Shown piece by piece: positions 44,399 to 53,421 of a stretch of DNA of 64,000 nt (the stretch's first letter is position 1; every line of letters begins with the position of its first letter). The notes under the pieces are model-generated. The model was not told where the DNA came from and did no database searches. It was given only the letters and a program-made list of their open reading frames with translations. This DNA is from CAVWDU01 sp963753815. GTDB lineage: Bacteria > Pseudomonadota > Gammaproteobacteria > Pseudomonadales > Halieaceae. A program made the position numbers and the translations under genes. The stretch lies in the NCBI GenBank assembly GCA_963753815.1, contig CAVWDU010000004.1:1054001-1118000 (forward strand). Direction: 5' to 3'.

Positions 44399-44902
44399 AT
44401 GCCACAGATCAGCGGGGAGCAGCGAGCTGTGCTGCTGGCGGAATTGGGTGGACTGCGTAAGTTCTGCCTCTCGCTGACAGGCTCACCTGCCGATGCTGAT
44501 GACCTGCTGCAGACGACCGTGGAGCGAATCCTGGAAAAGGGCTTGCCGGCGGACGCAGCCCCTCTGAAGTGGGCCTATCGTGTCTGCAGGAACGCGTGGA
44601 TCGACGAGGTCCGATCGCGGCAGGTTCGCCAGCGGTACCCGGCCCAGGCGGGCGATGACGACGCCAGTGCGCCGTCCGCCGAAGCCAGTGCCAGCAGCGA
44701 GCGCGCGGTGTCCAGGGTCGCCGATGCGCTCAACGAGCTGCCTGAAGAGCAACGTATGGCGCTGGTACTGGTGGCAGTAGAAGGCAAGACCTATGCCGAA
44801 ACAGCAGAGATCATGGGTGTGCCCACGGGAACGATTATGAGCCGGATCGCGCGAGCGCGGCGGCAACTCGCAGACAAAATGGAATACGTGCCAGATGAAT
44901 AA
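44399..44902 (+). CDS. ECF-type sigma factor
   Basis: The 167-residue protein has sigma region 2 (about 10-80, with ADADDLLQTTVERIL and AYRVCRNAWIDEVRSRQVRQRY). After a Ser/Ala-rich linker it has region 4 (about 110-165, with LNELPEEQRMALVLVAVEGKTYAE and GTIMSRIARARRQL). It would direct RNA polymerase to a small regulon, probably including the divergent protease and perhaps its own operon. The start at ATG 44399 has AGGAG six bases upstream. Its stop overlaps the anti-sigma start by eight bases, which suggests coupled production. Confidence 0.92.
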   Translation: MPQISGEQRAVLLAELGGLRKFCLSLTGSPADADDLLQTTVERILEKGLPADAAPLKWAYRVCRNAWIDEVRSRQVRQRYPAQAGDDDASAPSAEASASSERAVSRVADALNELPEEQRMALVLVAVEGKTYAETAEIMGVPTGTIMSRIARARRQLADKMEYVPDE

Positions 44903-45617
44903 CGCTAGCGATAACAACGACCGCGACGACGAATTTCTCTCGGCGTTCATCGACGGGGAACTGGCGAGCGAACAGGTCGCGGGGATGCGGGCGCGTCTAC
45001 TGGCCGAGCCGGTCCTTCGCGCCCGCTACGACCGTATGAAGCGCGTCGACGACCACCTGCGGGGGACGTTTGATGCAGCGGGCACCGACACAGTGCCGGA
45101 ACACGTTCGGCAGCTGCTGACGCCGGAACAGACCGAAGCGACCAGCCTCGCGACCATGCGGCGCACCGGCTGGGGGCTTGCGATCGCGGCGACGATCCTC
45201 GCCGTGTCCGGGCAGTTGCTCAATCCCCAGTGGCGCGGCGCCGGTGACAACCGGGACGCGGAGATCGCCAACGTTCTCGAGGTGGCGCCCTCCCGTGGGA
45301 GTGGCTGGGAATCCCTTCCGGACGGGGAGAGTCTGCGACCCGTATTGAGCTTCCGCAGCGATGCGGGGACATGGTGTCGAGAGTACCTCCTGCAGGCCGC
45401 TGACGGGGCGTGGCACGGTGTTGCCTGCCGTGAGGAGCGCGGCTGGCGTACACGCGTCATCAGCCAGGTCAGCGAGCGGGAATTCGCGGAGGGCCGCTAT
45501 CGACCCGCCGGAGCCAATGACAGCGACAGCGTCGCCACATTTATCGAGCGGCACGCGACCGACGTTCCATTGAGTGCCCGGGAAGAGGCAGCCCTCATCG
45601 ACAGCGAGTGGCGGTAA
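44895..45617 (+). CDS. Membrane anti-sigma factor
   Basis: The 240-residue protein overlaps the sigma gene. The N-terminal part (DDEFLSAFIDGELASEQVAGM) is an anti-sigma-type helical domain that would hold the sigma factor. A span follows (about 91-109, GWGLAIAATILAVSGQL). The outer part holds two cysteines in GTWCREYLLQ and HGVACREERGW, 17 residues apart, which could form a disulfide and sense redox or ligand. Release may occur by proteolysis; whether the S8 protease takes part is unknown. Confidence 0.85.
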   Translation: MNNASDNNDRDDEFLSAFIDGELASEQVAGMRARLLAEPVLRARYDRMKRVDDHLRGTFDAAGTDTVPEHVRQLLTPEQTEATSLATMRRTGWGLAIAATILAVSGQLLNPQWRGAGDNRDAEIANVLEVAPSRGSGWESLPDGESLRPVLSFRSDAGTWCREYLLQAADGAWHGVACREERGWRTRVISQVSEREFAEGRYRPAGANDSDSVATFIERHATDVPLSAREEAALIDSEWR

Positions 45618-46300
45618 ACTGCCCCAACAAACGCAAACACGCCGCTGAAAGTTCCCGCCAGCAGCCTGCTGGAACATTCGCGGGTCGCCGCGATACGGCG
45701 TTAACAAGACAGATCCCTCATCCCCTTTTCGCGACGATCAAACCGCGAATAGGCAGCGAATTTTCCTCTCTCGCACTCTACCAAGGGTAACCGTCTTCAA
45801 AGGTTCCAAGCGCTGGCCGGTGCAGGCGAGGCGTCGTTGACGCGCACTACCGCAGGGTCGCCAAAAGTCCGGGGAGGAGAAAAGAATCAGGGCCTACCGC
45901 CCCATGTAGACGATAGGCCCTGAAGTTCAGTGCAGAGGGCTAGCGGTCCCTGCTCTGGGAGGCGTGGCCGCGGCGCCACCCTGGTGACTGCGATTTAACA
46001 GTCGGGCGGGCCGTGTAAAGGCCGTTAAGTAAAGAGGGGGATTCGAGTAACCGCCACACTACCGCCGTTTGCTACGGCTTCAGGTAGTGACCCAAATCGA
46101 CAGGATACTGCCTCCCCCAGTGGTGTTTCACTCCACTTTCACTCTGTTGACGGCCGGCCTGGCGGTTTATTCCAGGGATTCGTAATTTTTTTCGCGCCGG
46201 CTCTTTCTACAGGCGGCGGACGCGGCTCAGGAGGCCGGTGGCGGCCGATTGCGACCCCGATTATACTCTCGGCTCCCGGAACCCGGAGTACAGTCTCGCG
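45618..46300. other. 683-base gap after the anti-sigma gene
   Basis: No coding gene is supported here. The strongest structure is an 8-bp inverted repeat listed separately. Sequence around it is GC-rich with several shorter self-complementary stretches, so an unannotated RNA is possible but I cannot match it to a known family. The last 60 bases lead into the acyltransferase-like gene. Confidence 0.4.
45889..45921. other. Perfect 8-bp inverted repeat hairpin
   Basis: AGGGCCTA and TAGGCCCT flank a 17-base loop. No T-run follows, so an intrinsic terminator is not clear. It could be part of a structured RNA or a protein-binding site. Confidence 0.4.
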
Positions 46301-47674
46301 ATGAGCAAACAGCGCCTGAACCCGCGTGCCAGCACCTGGATGCTGATCGATAACTCCGAGACCCCGCTTCACTCGGGTGTCCTCGGCATCTTTCAGCCAC
46401 CGGCCAGCGCCGACCGGGACTACATCATCGCGCTCGCCGACGACCTTCGCGGCTGTAAAAACGTCGTCGCACCGTGGAACTGGGTACTGGGGCCACCGCT
46501 CGCTCCGGGCCTGCCGCCCCGGGTCTCCGCGGTACCGGTTGAACTCGACTACCATTTCCGCCATTCTGCCCTGCCGTCGCCCGGCGGCGAACGCGAACTG
46601 GGCCAGTTGGTATCCCGGCTGCACAGTAACCGGCTGGACTACACACGCCCCCTGTGGGAATACCACCTCATCGAAGGTCTGGAACACAACCGATTCGCGG
46701 TCTATCTGAAGATTCATCGCGCACTCATCGAGGACATCAACGCGGTACCGCTGTTCATCGCACATCTCCCCGGCAGCGCACGAAGCCGGAAACCTTGTGC
46801 CGTGTGGGGCGAGCCGATCAACGAACCCACCCGGCGGTCGGAACAGCGCCCGATGGAGAACCTGGTGTCGATCGCGGGGGCAGCCGCGAGGGCCGGGATG
46901 GGGTTGCTGAGGAGCGCGCTGGACCGAAACGCCATCAGCAGCGTTCTGCTGCCCAACAGCGCACCGCGCTCGACGCTCAACCGCCCCATCAGCCACAGCA
47001 GGCGGTTCGCCACCTGGCAGTTCGACGTGGCGCGCATCGAAGGGCTGGCGGCGGCAACCGACAGCACGATAAACGAGATTCTCAGCTATCTCTGCGGCAG
47101 TTCGCTACGCCGATTTTTCAAGGAGTACAACGCGCTTCCGGACGAGTCGCTGGTCGGCCTGGTTCCCGTTTCTACCCGCGAGCGCAGCGACGATAACCCG
47201 GGCGGCGCGGTCGCCGCACTGCGGGTGGAGCTCGGGACCCATATCGGCAACCCCCTCGCCCGTCTGGAATCGGTAAAACAATCGTTGAAATCCGTGCGCA
47301 GAGACCGGGCATCCCTGCCTGAGGAGGCAGGAACCGCCTACGCGCTGATGCGCGCGAGCCCGGTGATCATCAGCCAGTTAAAGGGCGTGGGGCGGCTGAT
47401 TCCCCCGCTTTTCAACCTCCGCGTCTCCATGACCGAAGGCCCGGACCGGCCGCGCTACATGCAGGGTGCGCGACTGCTGGCGGTCTATCCCGTTAACCCG
47501 CTATTCCAGTTCAACGCGCTCAGCATCGACTGTGTGCAGTACGCAGGCACCTTCAACTTCGGTTTTACGGGCGCCCGGGAGACCCTGCCGTCACTCCAGC
47601 GCCTCGCCGTATACCTGGGCAAGGCAGCGGATGACCTGGAAGCTATCGTTGCAGCACAACAGGAGGCGTCGTGA
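46301..47674 (+). CDS. Wax-ester synthase/DGAT-family protein with degenerate active site
   Basis: The 457-residue protein has the WS/DGAT family layout. LNPRASTWMLIDNSETPLHSGVLGIF opens it, VELDYHFRHSALPSPGG and RPLWEYHLIEGL follow, and the C-terminal domain has VPVSTRER and a GFTGARETLPS end. Active members carry HHxxxDG in the first domain. Here the block reads KIHRALIEDINAV (His139, Arg140), so the catalytic second histidine is replaced and the Asp-Gly is shifted. Acyl transfer by the usual mechanism is doubtful. It is first in a lipid operon with PhaC-like and acyl-CoA ligase genes. The start is ATG 46301. Its stop overlaps the next GTG start. Confidence 0.85.
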   Translation: MSKQRLNPRASTWMLIDNSETPLHSGVLGIFQPPASADRDYIIALADDLRGCKNVVAPWNWVLGPPLAPGLPPRVSAVPVELDYHFRHSALPSPGGERELGQLVSRLHSNRLDYTRPLWEYHLIEGLEHNRFAVYLKIHRALIEDINAVPLFIAHLPGSARSRKPCAVWGEPINEPTRRSEQRPMENLVSIAGAAARAGMGLLRSALDRNAISSVLLPNSAPRSTLNRPISHSRRFATWQFDVARIEGLAAATDSTINEILSYLCGSSLRRFFKEYNALPDESLVGLVPVSTRERSDDNPGGAVAALRVELGTHIGNPLARLESVKQSLKSVRRDRASLPEEAGTAYALMRASPVIISQLKGVGRLIPPLFNLRVSMTEGPDRPRYMQGARLLAVYPVNPLFQFNALSIDCVQYAGTFNFGFTGARETLPSLQRLAVYLGKAADDLEAIVAAQQEAS

Positions 47675-48906
47675 ACAAATTGGCAAAACTGGCACTGGAT
47701 CAGGGACTGGCGCTGAACAACCGACTTGCCAGCGCAGCCGCCAACGGCACCGACTGGCTGTTCAAGCGCGACACGCTGATAAAGTCCGGTCGCACCTGGT
47801 TTGAGCTGGTCCACGACGACGACCTCATGGCCGTGCGCTACTACGGGCTGCCCGAGGAGGAAGAGATCACGTTTCCGGACGGCAGCAGCATGCCGATCGA
47901 GCGCAACCAGTACCACGTGCCACTGGTGCTGGTGCCCCCGCTCGGGGTGACCACCGAGACCTTTGACCTGCTCCCCGAACGCAGCCTGGTGCGCTACATG
48001 GCAGCTTCGGGGTTCAAGACTTACCTGGTGGACTGGGGACGACCGAGGAAAGAACACGCCAGCCTCGACCTGCGGGACTACTCCTATAACATGATGCAGG
48101 TGGCGCTCTCAAAAATCCGCGAGCACTCCGGGGTCGAAGACCTGTCGGCCATGGGTTGGTGCATGGGCGGACTGCTGATATTGCTTTACCAGGGCCAGGC
48201 CAGGGACCCCCACCTGCGCAATATCGTGACCATCGCCAGCCCGATCGACCTGCACGGTGGCAACGGGGTAATGGCAGGTGTCGCCCAGGCGGTCAACGCC
48301 CCGGCCAAACTGGTGAGCAACTACACTAACCTGAGGCTGAACGCGCTGGATCCAGCCCGGCTCGGCATGCCGGGCTGGGCCACTACCCTGGCGTTCAAAA
48401 TGACCGATCCTGTGAGCAGTGTCACGACCTACTGGGACCTGGTGACCCGCTTGTGGGATCGTGAATTCGTCGAGTCCTACAGCACGACCTCCGACTACCT
48501 GAACCACATGCTCATGTATCCGGGTGGCGTGATACAGGACATGGCGGAAAAAGTCGTCGTCGACAATCAGTTCGCCAAAGGCAGGATCGAGTTGCGGGAC
48601 GGTGTTGCCGAGCTCGATACCATCAACTCCGCACTGCTGGCATTCGCCGGTGCGACCGACAACCTGGTGCCGGAATCTGTTGCCAGGCGCATCGTTGACA
48701 TTGTCGGCAGTGAGGATAAAGCCTTCCGCGTCGCCCCGGGAGGACACATGGGGGTGATCATCGGCGGCAAGGCGCGCGAAGCCGTCTGGTCCGATTCAGC
48801 CCGGTGGCTGTCCACCCGCTCGGCAGAGGCGCCCCGCAAGCGCGGTAAACGCAAGACTGCATCACGGCGCAGGAAAGCGGCCAGGCCGAGGCGCCGGGCG
48901 GCCTGA
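47671..48906 (+). CDS. PhaC-like alpha/beta hydrolase with basic C-terminal tail
   Basis: The 411-residue protein has the PHA synthase-like fold: PLVLVPPLGVTTETFDLL, YMAASGFKTYLVDWG, the GWCMGG lipase-like box (Cys164 as nucleophile) and a terminal APGGHMGVI with catalytic His. Bona fide PhaC proteins are about 560-590 residues, so the N-terminal domain is shorter. The last 30 residues are Lys/Arg-rich (KRGKRKTASRRRKAARPRRR), a tail that could bind nucleic acid or anionic lipid. The start is GTG 47671 inside the preceding stop (GTGA). It may act on hydroxyacyl thioesters with the other genes of this operon. Confidence 0.8.
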   Translation: MNKLAKLALDQGLALNNRLASAAANGTDWLFKRDTLIKSGRTWFELVHDDDLMAVRYYGLPEEEEITFPDGSSMPIERNQYHVPLVLVPPLGVTTETFDLLPERSLVRYMAASGFKTYLVDWGRPRKEHASLDLRDYSYNMMQVALSKIREHSGVEDLSAMGWCMGGLLILLYQGQARDPHLRNIVTIASPIDLHGGNGVMAGVAQAVNAPAKLVSNYTNLRLNALDPARLGMPGWATTLAFKMTDPVSSVTTYWDLVTRLWDREFVESYSTTSDYLNHMLMYPGGVIQDMAEKVVVDNQFAKGRIELRDGVAELDTINSALLAFAGATDNLVPESVARRIVDIVGSEDKAFRVAPGGHMGVIIGGKAREAVWSDSARWLSTRSAEAPRKRGKRKTASRRRKAARPRRRAA

Positions 48907-48975
48907 ATTGAAGGCTGCCGGGAAGAACCAGGCTGAAGCCGAACCACTCGAAGTCGACCACAACGGAGACAGACC

Positions 48976-50529
48976 ATGATATCTATTCCCGCCATGCTGG
49001 AACGCGCCGCGCGCCTCAACCCGGAGGGCCTGGCGATACAGCATCTGGACCGCCGGCACAGCTGGACCGAACTGGAAAATCGCGTGTCGCGCCTGGGCGC
49101 GGCGCTGGGCGCCCTGGGCCTGGATGAGGGCGACCGGGTAGCAATTCTGAGTCTCAACAGCGACCGCTACTACGAGTCGGTTTTTGCGATACCCTGGGCC
49201 GGGCTGTGCATGGTGCCGCTGAATACCCGCTGGGCCCTGCTCGAGAACGATTACGCGCTACGCGACTCTCAGACCAGGGTCCTGTTGTTCGATGATGCGT
49301 TCGCGGAGCAGGCGCAGCAGCTGGTGAACGATATCGACAGCCTCTCCCGGGCCGTCTACATGGGCGATGGTGACTGCCCGTCGTGGGCGCTCGATTACGA
49401 GCAGGCGATCATCGACCATGCCCCGATCCCGCCCTCGACGAGGGGCGGGGACAATATGGCCGGCGTGTTCTACACCGGCGGCACAACGGGCTTCCCCAAG
49501 GGTGTCATGCAGTCGCACCGGGCGATCTATAGCAGCGCCCTGGGTGGACTGCCCGACTTCCAGATGACCCGAAACAGCGTCTACCTGCACGTCGCGCCGA
49601 TGTTCCACATGGCCGACTTCGCGGGCAGCATGGGGACGACGCTCTGCGCCGCCGGCCACTTCGTGCTTAAAGCGTTCGACCCATCCGAGGTGCTGCGTAC
49701 GCTGGTGGCAGAGCCGATCACGCACAGCCTGCTGGTGCCGGCGATGATCAAGATGTTGCTGAACCACCCCGACGCCGCATCCGCTGATGCCGCAGCAATC
49801 GAGTACGTTATTTACGGGGCTTCGCCAATGCCCGCCGCAACCCTGCAGCAGTGCATGTCGCTGTGGCCGTCGGTCAATCTAATCCAGGCCTACGGGCAGA
49901 CCGAGCTGGCCCCGATTGTGACCATGCTGTCCGCCCGGGACCACCGCGACGGCGGCGACAAGTTGAGCTCTGCCGGCCGACCGACGGCCGTCAACGATGT
50001 CCGCATCGTCGACGAAGATGGCGCAGACTGTCCTCGGGGGACTTCCGGCGAGGTGGTCGTGCGAGGCCCTCACACCATGCTGGGCTACTGGAACAAGCCT
50101 GAGGAGACTGCCAGCGCCCTGCGCGCCGGCTGGGTCTACACGGGCGATGCCGGATACTTTGACGAAGAAGGCTTTCTCTATATTGTGGACCGCGTGAAAG
50201 ACATGGTGGTCACCGGCGGTGAGAACGTCTTCACGACTGAAGTCGAGAATGCAATGATCAGCCACCCGGCGGTCCAGGATGTCGCCGTCATCGGTATTCC
50301 GCACGCCGACTGGGGCGAGGCCGTGCATGCGATCGTGATCCTGCACCCCGACCAGCAGGTCACCGAGCAGGCACTACTCGACCACTGCCGAGAGCGTATT
50401 GCCGGCTACAAGGTACCCAAGGGCGTCACTTTCCGTGAGGAGCCTCTGCCCCTGTCGGGCGCCGGCAAGGTACTGAAGACGGAACTGCGCAAACCGTTCT
50501 GGGAAGGCCGTGACCGCCAGGTGAACTGA
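48976..50529 (+). CDS. Acyl-CoA synthetase (AMP-forming, long-chain type)
   Basis: The enzyme activates fatty or related acids to acyl-CoA through acyl-AMP. The 517-residue chain has the adenylating-enzyme motifs: YTGGTTGFPKGV (phosphate loop), QAYGQTEL, GWVYTGDAGYFDEEG, and KVPKGVTFREEPLPLSGAGKVLKTELR with the catalytic lysine near the end. Its length is normal. It follows the PhaC-like gene by 69 bases and probably ends the operon. The substrate chain length is not readable. Confidence 0.92.
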   Translation: MISIPAMLERAARLNPEGLAIQHLDRRHSWTELENRVSRLGAALGALGLDEGDRVAILSLNSDRYYESVFAIPWAGLCMVPLNTRWALLENDYALRDSQTRVLLFDDAFAEQAQQLVNDIDSLSRAVYMGDGDCPSWALDYEQAIIDHAPIPPSTRGGDNMAGVFYTGGTTGFPKGVMQSHRAIYSSALGGLPDFQMTRNSVYLHVAPMFHMADFAGSMGTTLCAAGHFVLKAFDPSEVLRTLVAEPITHSLLVPAMIKMLLNHPDAASADAAAIEYVIYGASPMPAATLQQCMSLWPSVNLIQAYGQTELAPIVTMLSARDHRDGGDKLSSAGRPTAVNDVRIVDEDGADCPRGTSGEVVVRGPHTMLGYWNKPEETASALRAGWVYTGDAGYFDEEGFLYIVDRVKDMVVTGGENVFTTEVENAMISHPAVQDVAVIGIPHADWGEAVHAIVILHPDQQVTEQALLDHCRERIAGYKVPKGVTFREEPLPLSGAGKVLKTELRKPFWEGRDRQVN

Positions 50530-50554
50530 CGCGCTACCGACAGCCTGACAGGTC

Positions 50555-52684
50555 TCAGCGCAACCAGCGGTCCAACCAGTCCAGAACCTCTCGATGCCAC
50601 TGGATCGAGTTCCGGGGTTTCAACACCCAGTGATTCTCGTCGGGAAAATACAGCAGTCGGGCGGCTACGCCCTGCTGCTGCAGCGCCGTGTAGGTCGCCA
50701 GGCCCTGTGTAATCGGCACCCGGTAGTCGCGTTCTCCGTGGATGACCAGCATGGGCGTTTTCCAGTTGGCGACGTGATGCGCGGGATTCCATCGCGCATA
50801 GCTTTCGGGATTGTCGTGGGGGGCACCGCCGAATTCCCAGTACGGAAACCACTGTTCCTCGGTGGAGTAGTACATGAAGGCCGTATCAAACAGTCCGTCG
50901 TGGTTCACCAGGGCGCGAAAACGGTCACTCCAGTTGCCCGCAATCCAGTTCACCATGTAGCCCCCGTAGCTCGCCCCGAGGGCGGCGACCCGCTCGCCGT
51001 CCAGCCACGGGTAGCGGTTGAGGGCAGCGGCCAGGCCTTTCTGGAGATCCTCCAGCGGTGCGCCGCCCCAGTTGTTGCGAATGGCGTCGGTGAATGACTG
51101 CCCGTAACCGGTCGAGCCGTGAAAGTCGACCATCACAACCGCATAGCCTGCAGCGGCATAGGTCTGCGGATTCCAACGGTAGTGGAATTTGTTACCGAAA
51201 CTGCCCTGCGGCCCACCGTGAATCAGGAAGGCCAACGGATAGCGTCGTTGCGGATCGAAGCCCACGGGTTTGACCAGCCAGGCGAAAACCCGGTCGCCAT
51301 AGGCGCCAGCAAAGCTGAACTGTTCCGCCGCGCCCATCTCGAGAGCGGCCAGGCGCTTGCGGTTCAGCCGCGTCAGCTGTTGCGCCTCGCCGCCCGCTGC
51401 GGGAACCGACCAGATATCGGCCGGCGCGTCCAGGCTGCTGCGGGTGTAGTACACCTCACTGTCGTGACCCACTTCCGCGGCGACGGCCCCGTCTGTCACC
51501 AGTTCCCGCACGGCGCCGGTGGCGGTGGCCACCGCGAACAGCGCGGTCTGGCCGAGATGATCAGCATGCACCAGCAGCGAACTGCCGTCGCCGGACAGGC
51601 CCAGGGACTTCGGCGAGCGATCCCAGCCCGGCGCGAGCGCTACTGCGCTGCCCAGTTTTCCCGGGCGCCACTCGGCCTCCAGGATACGAAATCGATCGGC
51701 CTCGTATCCGGGCCGTTGCATGGCCAGCCAATAGAGTTTTTTGCCGTCCCGGGAGAACACCGGGTGACTGTCCCAGGCCGGGTTGTCGACGGTCAGATTG
51801 ACCGGGCTGCCGCCATCGGCGGCGACATACCAGAGGTCGAAATTCGTACTCCAGGGTTCACCCCGGCCACCTTCGCGGGCGGTGAAGATCACCCCACCGT
51901 CCGGCGTGAAGGTCATCTCGCCGGTATCTCCCCACGGGCGGGTCGGTGCATCCGCGGTCATGCCCTGCATCAGGTCTCGCGGCGCTCCCAGTCCGCTCAC
52001 GGTCAACGGGGCGCGGAACACATGCCTGAAACGGCCGTCCTTCCATTTGTCCCAGTGGCGGGCAAAGCCGTTCTCGAAGGCAACCCCGGTGGCCTGCTTC
52101 TCTGCCTTGAGGCGTGTCGCCGTACAGGCGATGTCTTTGCAGTCGGCAAATACGTCGATGCTGAAAAGCAGCGAAGCGCCATCCGGTGCGACCTTGAGAT
52201 TCCCGACCGGCAACGGTAGATCGCTTAGCTGTTCTGCCTCCCCACCCGCGACATCGATCCGCCAGACCTGATTACTGCCGCTGCGCGCGCTGAGAAAAAA
52301 CAGGCTGTTCCCCTCGGGGTGCCAGCTCGGTGAACGACTGGCGACGCTGTGGCGGGTGAGCTGACGCTGGCGACCGCTCGACGTGTCCAGCACCCAGATA
52401 TCCTTGTGCCCACGATCGCGCGCCATCTCGGTTCGGCGCAGCTCGTACGCCAGCCATTTGCCGTCGGGGCTGACAGCCAGTCCGGAAACACGCTCCATCT
52501 GCACCAGGTCTTCTGGCGTGAGGCCCCTCGGCGCAGCGTTCTCGCCGAGGCTGACCAGGGGACAGACCCACAGCAGACACAGGGCCAGCGCCCGGCAACC
52601 GCTGGCGGGCGCAGAGGGGCCCCATCGGCCGTTCAGGCGGCTCAAGTCGGGCGCGCCCCGGAACTCAGCCTCTGCTCCAGCCAC
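50555..52684 (-). CDS. S9-family prolyl oligopeptidase-type peptidase
   Basis: The protein has an N-terminal beta-propeller (about 50-440, with WLAYELRRTEM, SPDGKWLAY and the repeated LxxxGS-type strands) and a C-terminal alpha/beta-hydrolase domain. The catalytic Ser lies in GASYGGYM, Asp in VIHGERDYRVP and His in DENHWVL. It probably trims short peptides outside the cytoplasm. A hydrophobic stretch (about 32-47, LALCLLWVCPLVSL) is a signal peptide, but the start is uncertain. GTG 52684 overlaps the PilZ gene by 43 bases; a nearer TTG is possible. Length to family is normal. Confidence 0.9.
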   Translation of the reverse strand: MAGAEAEFRGAPDLSRLNGRWGPSAPASGCRALALCLLWVCPLVSLGENAAPRGLTPEDLVQMERVSGLAVSPDGKWLAYELRRTEMARDRGHKDIWVLDTSSGRQRQLTRHSVASRSPSWHPEGNSLFFLSARSGSNQVWRIDVAGGEAEQLSDLPLPVGNLKVAPDGASLLFSIDVFADCKDIACTATRLKAEKQATGVAFENGFARHWDKWKDGRFRHVFRAPLTVSGLGAPRDLMQGMTADAPTRPWGDTGEMTFTPDGGVIFTAREGGRGEPWSTNFDLWYVAADGGSPVNLTVDNPAWDSHPVFSRDGKKLYWLAMQRPGYEADRFRILEAEWRPGKLGSAVALAPGWDRSPKSLGLSGDGSSLLVHADHLGQTALFAVATATGAVRELVTDGAVAAEVGHDSEVYYTRSSLDAPADIWSVPAAGGEAQQLTRLNRKRLAALEMGAAEQFSFAGAYGDRVFAWLVKPVGFDPQRRYPLAFLIHGGPQGSFGNKFHYRWNPQTYAAAGYAVVMVDFHGSTGYGQSFTDAIRNNWGGAPLEDLQKGLAAALNRYPWLDGERVAALGASYGGYMVNWIAGNWSDRFRALVNHDGLFDTAFMYYSTEEQWFPYWEFGGAPHDNPESYARWNPAHHVANWKTPMLVIHGERDYRVPITQGLATYTALQQQGVAARLLYFPDENHWVLKPRNSIQWHREVLDWLDRWLR

Positions 52685-53184
52685 AGGAGTTCCAGCTCCT
52701 CGACCAGGTGGCGCAATGCCGCTGGTGGGTCCAGATCACCGTCAGCATCGAATACATCGGTAAACCTGATCGCTGTCGTTCCCCCGGCCTGAGCGCGTCG
52801 CACCAGAACCGCCGGCAGTTCGACCTCGTTGCCGCGCCAGCCCAGTCGCACCTTGACCTGGTCGCCGTAGTCACCAGCAAAGTCGGGCGAATCGATGTGG
52901 ACGCCGGCAGGGCTGAGATCCACGAGTCGCACCGGCAGCCAGTTCCCCTCCGCCGACTCCACCTCGGCCTTCAAATCCGCCAGGGCGCCGGGATCGATAT
53001 CGTCGAGACACAGCCGCAGGCCTGTACGCCGGTTGTGCCCGGTCGCATTGCAGGCGCTCAGGAAAGCCACAATGTCCGGCAGGTCTTCCAGGGCCACGAC
53101 CGTACTGCCCTGCCCGCGTATCTCGAACACCAGTTTGTCGCGCTGGGCTACTATCACCAGGTTGCCCACTTCTACGCTTTCCAT
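52642..53184 (-). CDS. PilZ-like domain protein
   Basis: The 180-residue protein has a PilZ-type region. LVDLSPAGVHIDS matches the DxSxxG signature of c-di-GMP-binding PilZ, and VKVRLGWRGNEVELPAVLVRRA follows as strands. The typical upstream RxxxR is not clear, so nucleotide binding is uncertain. The first 90 residues (LVIVAQRDKLVFEIRGQ) are a separate beta-rich part. The start is ATG 53184 with GAGGTGG upstream; an extension to 53250 is rejected. The S9 peptidase gene starts inside its 3' end. Confidence 0.65.
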   Translation of the reverse strand: MESVEVGNLVIVAQRDKLVFEIRGQGSTVVALEDLPDIVAFLSACNATGHNRRTGLRLCLDDIDPGALADLKAEVESAEGNWLPVRLVDLSPAGVHIDSPDFAGDYGDQVKVRLGWRGNEVELPAVLVRRAQAGGTTAIRFTDVFDADGDLDPPAALRHLVEELELLWLEQRLSSGARPT

Positions 53185-53224
53185 ATCCACCTCGATATTG
53201 CTGTGTACCCGAGCCAAGCTACCG

Positions 53225-53358
53225 CCTGTTGGAAAAACCTCTGCCGGCACGATACGGGGCTCAAAATCAGCTCAAAATCCTCACGTACTGCCGTGTACGC
53301 TGTAGTTCTTCGCCATTTTTTGCCGCGTCTCACACTCGCCTGCGACTTTTTCAACAGG
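53225..53358. repeat. MITE-like element with CCTGTTG terminal inverted repeats
   Basis: CCTGTTGGAAAAACC at the left and ACTTTTTCAACAGG at the right are inverted copies with one mismatch region, 134 bases end to end. No gene is carried, though a minus-strand frame through it translates to a Lys/Arg/Phe-rich string typical of such elements. It lies between the PilZ-like and DUF2855 genes. Confidence 0.5.
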
Positions 53359-53421
53359 CAGCTAGGGTTATAGACCACGGCAGCGATAAATTGAAATGCG
53401 CGGTTGTCGCGACACGGCCCG

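Noticed and set aside
51119..52219. 366-codon plus-strand frame opposite the S9 peptidase
   Set aside because: The peptidase catalytic motifs are on the other strand; this frame has no similarity.
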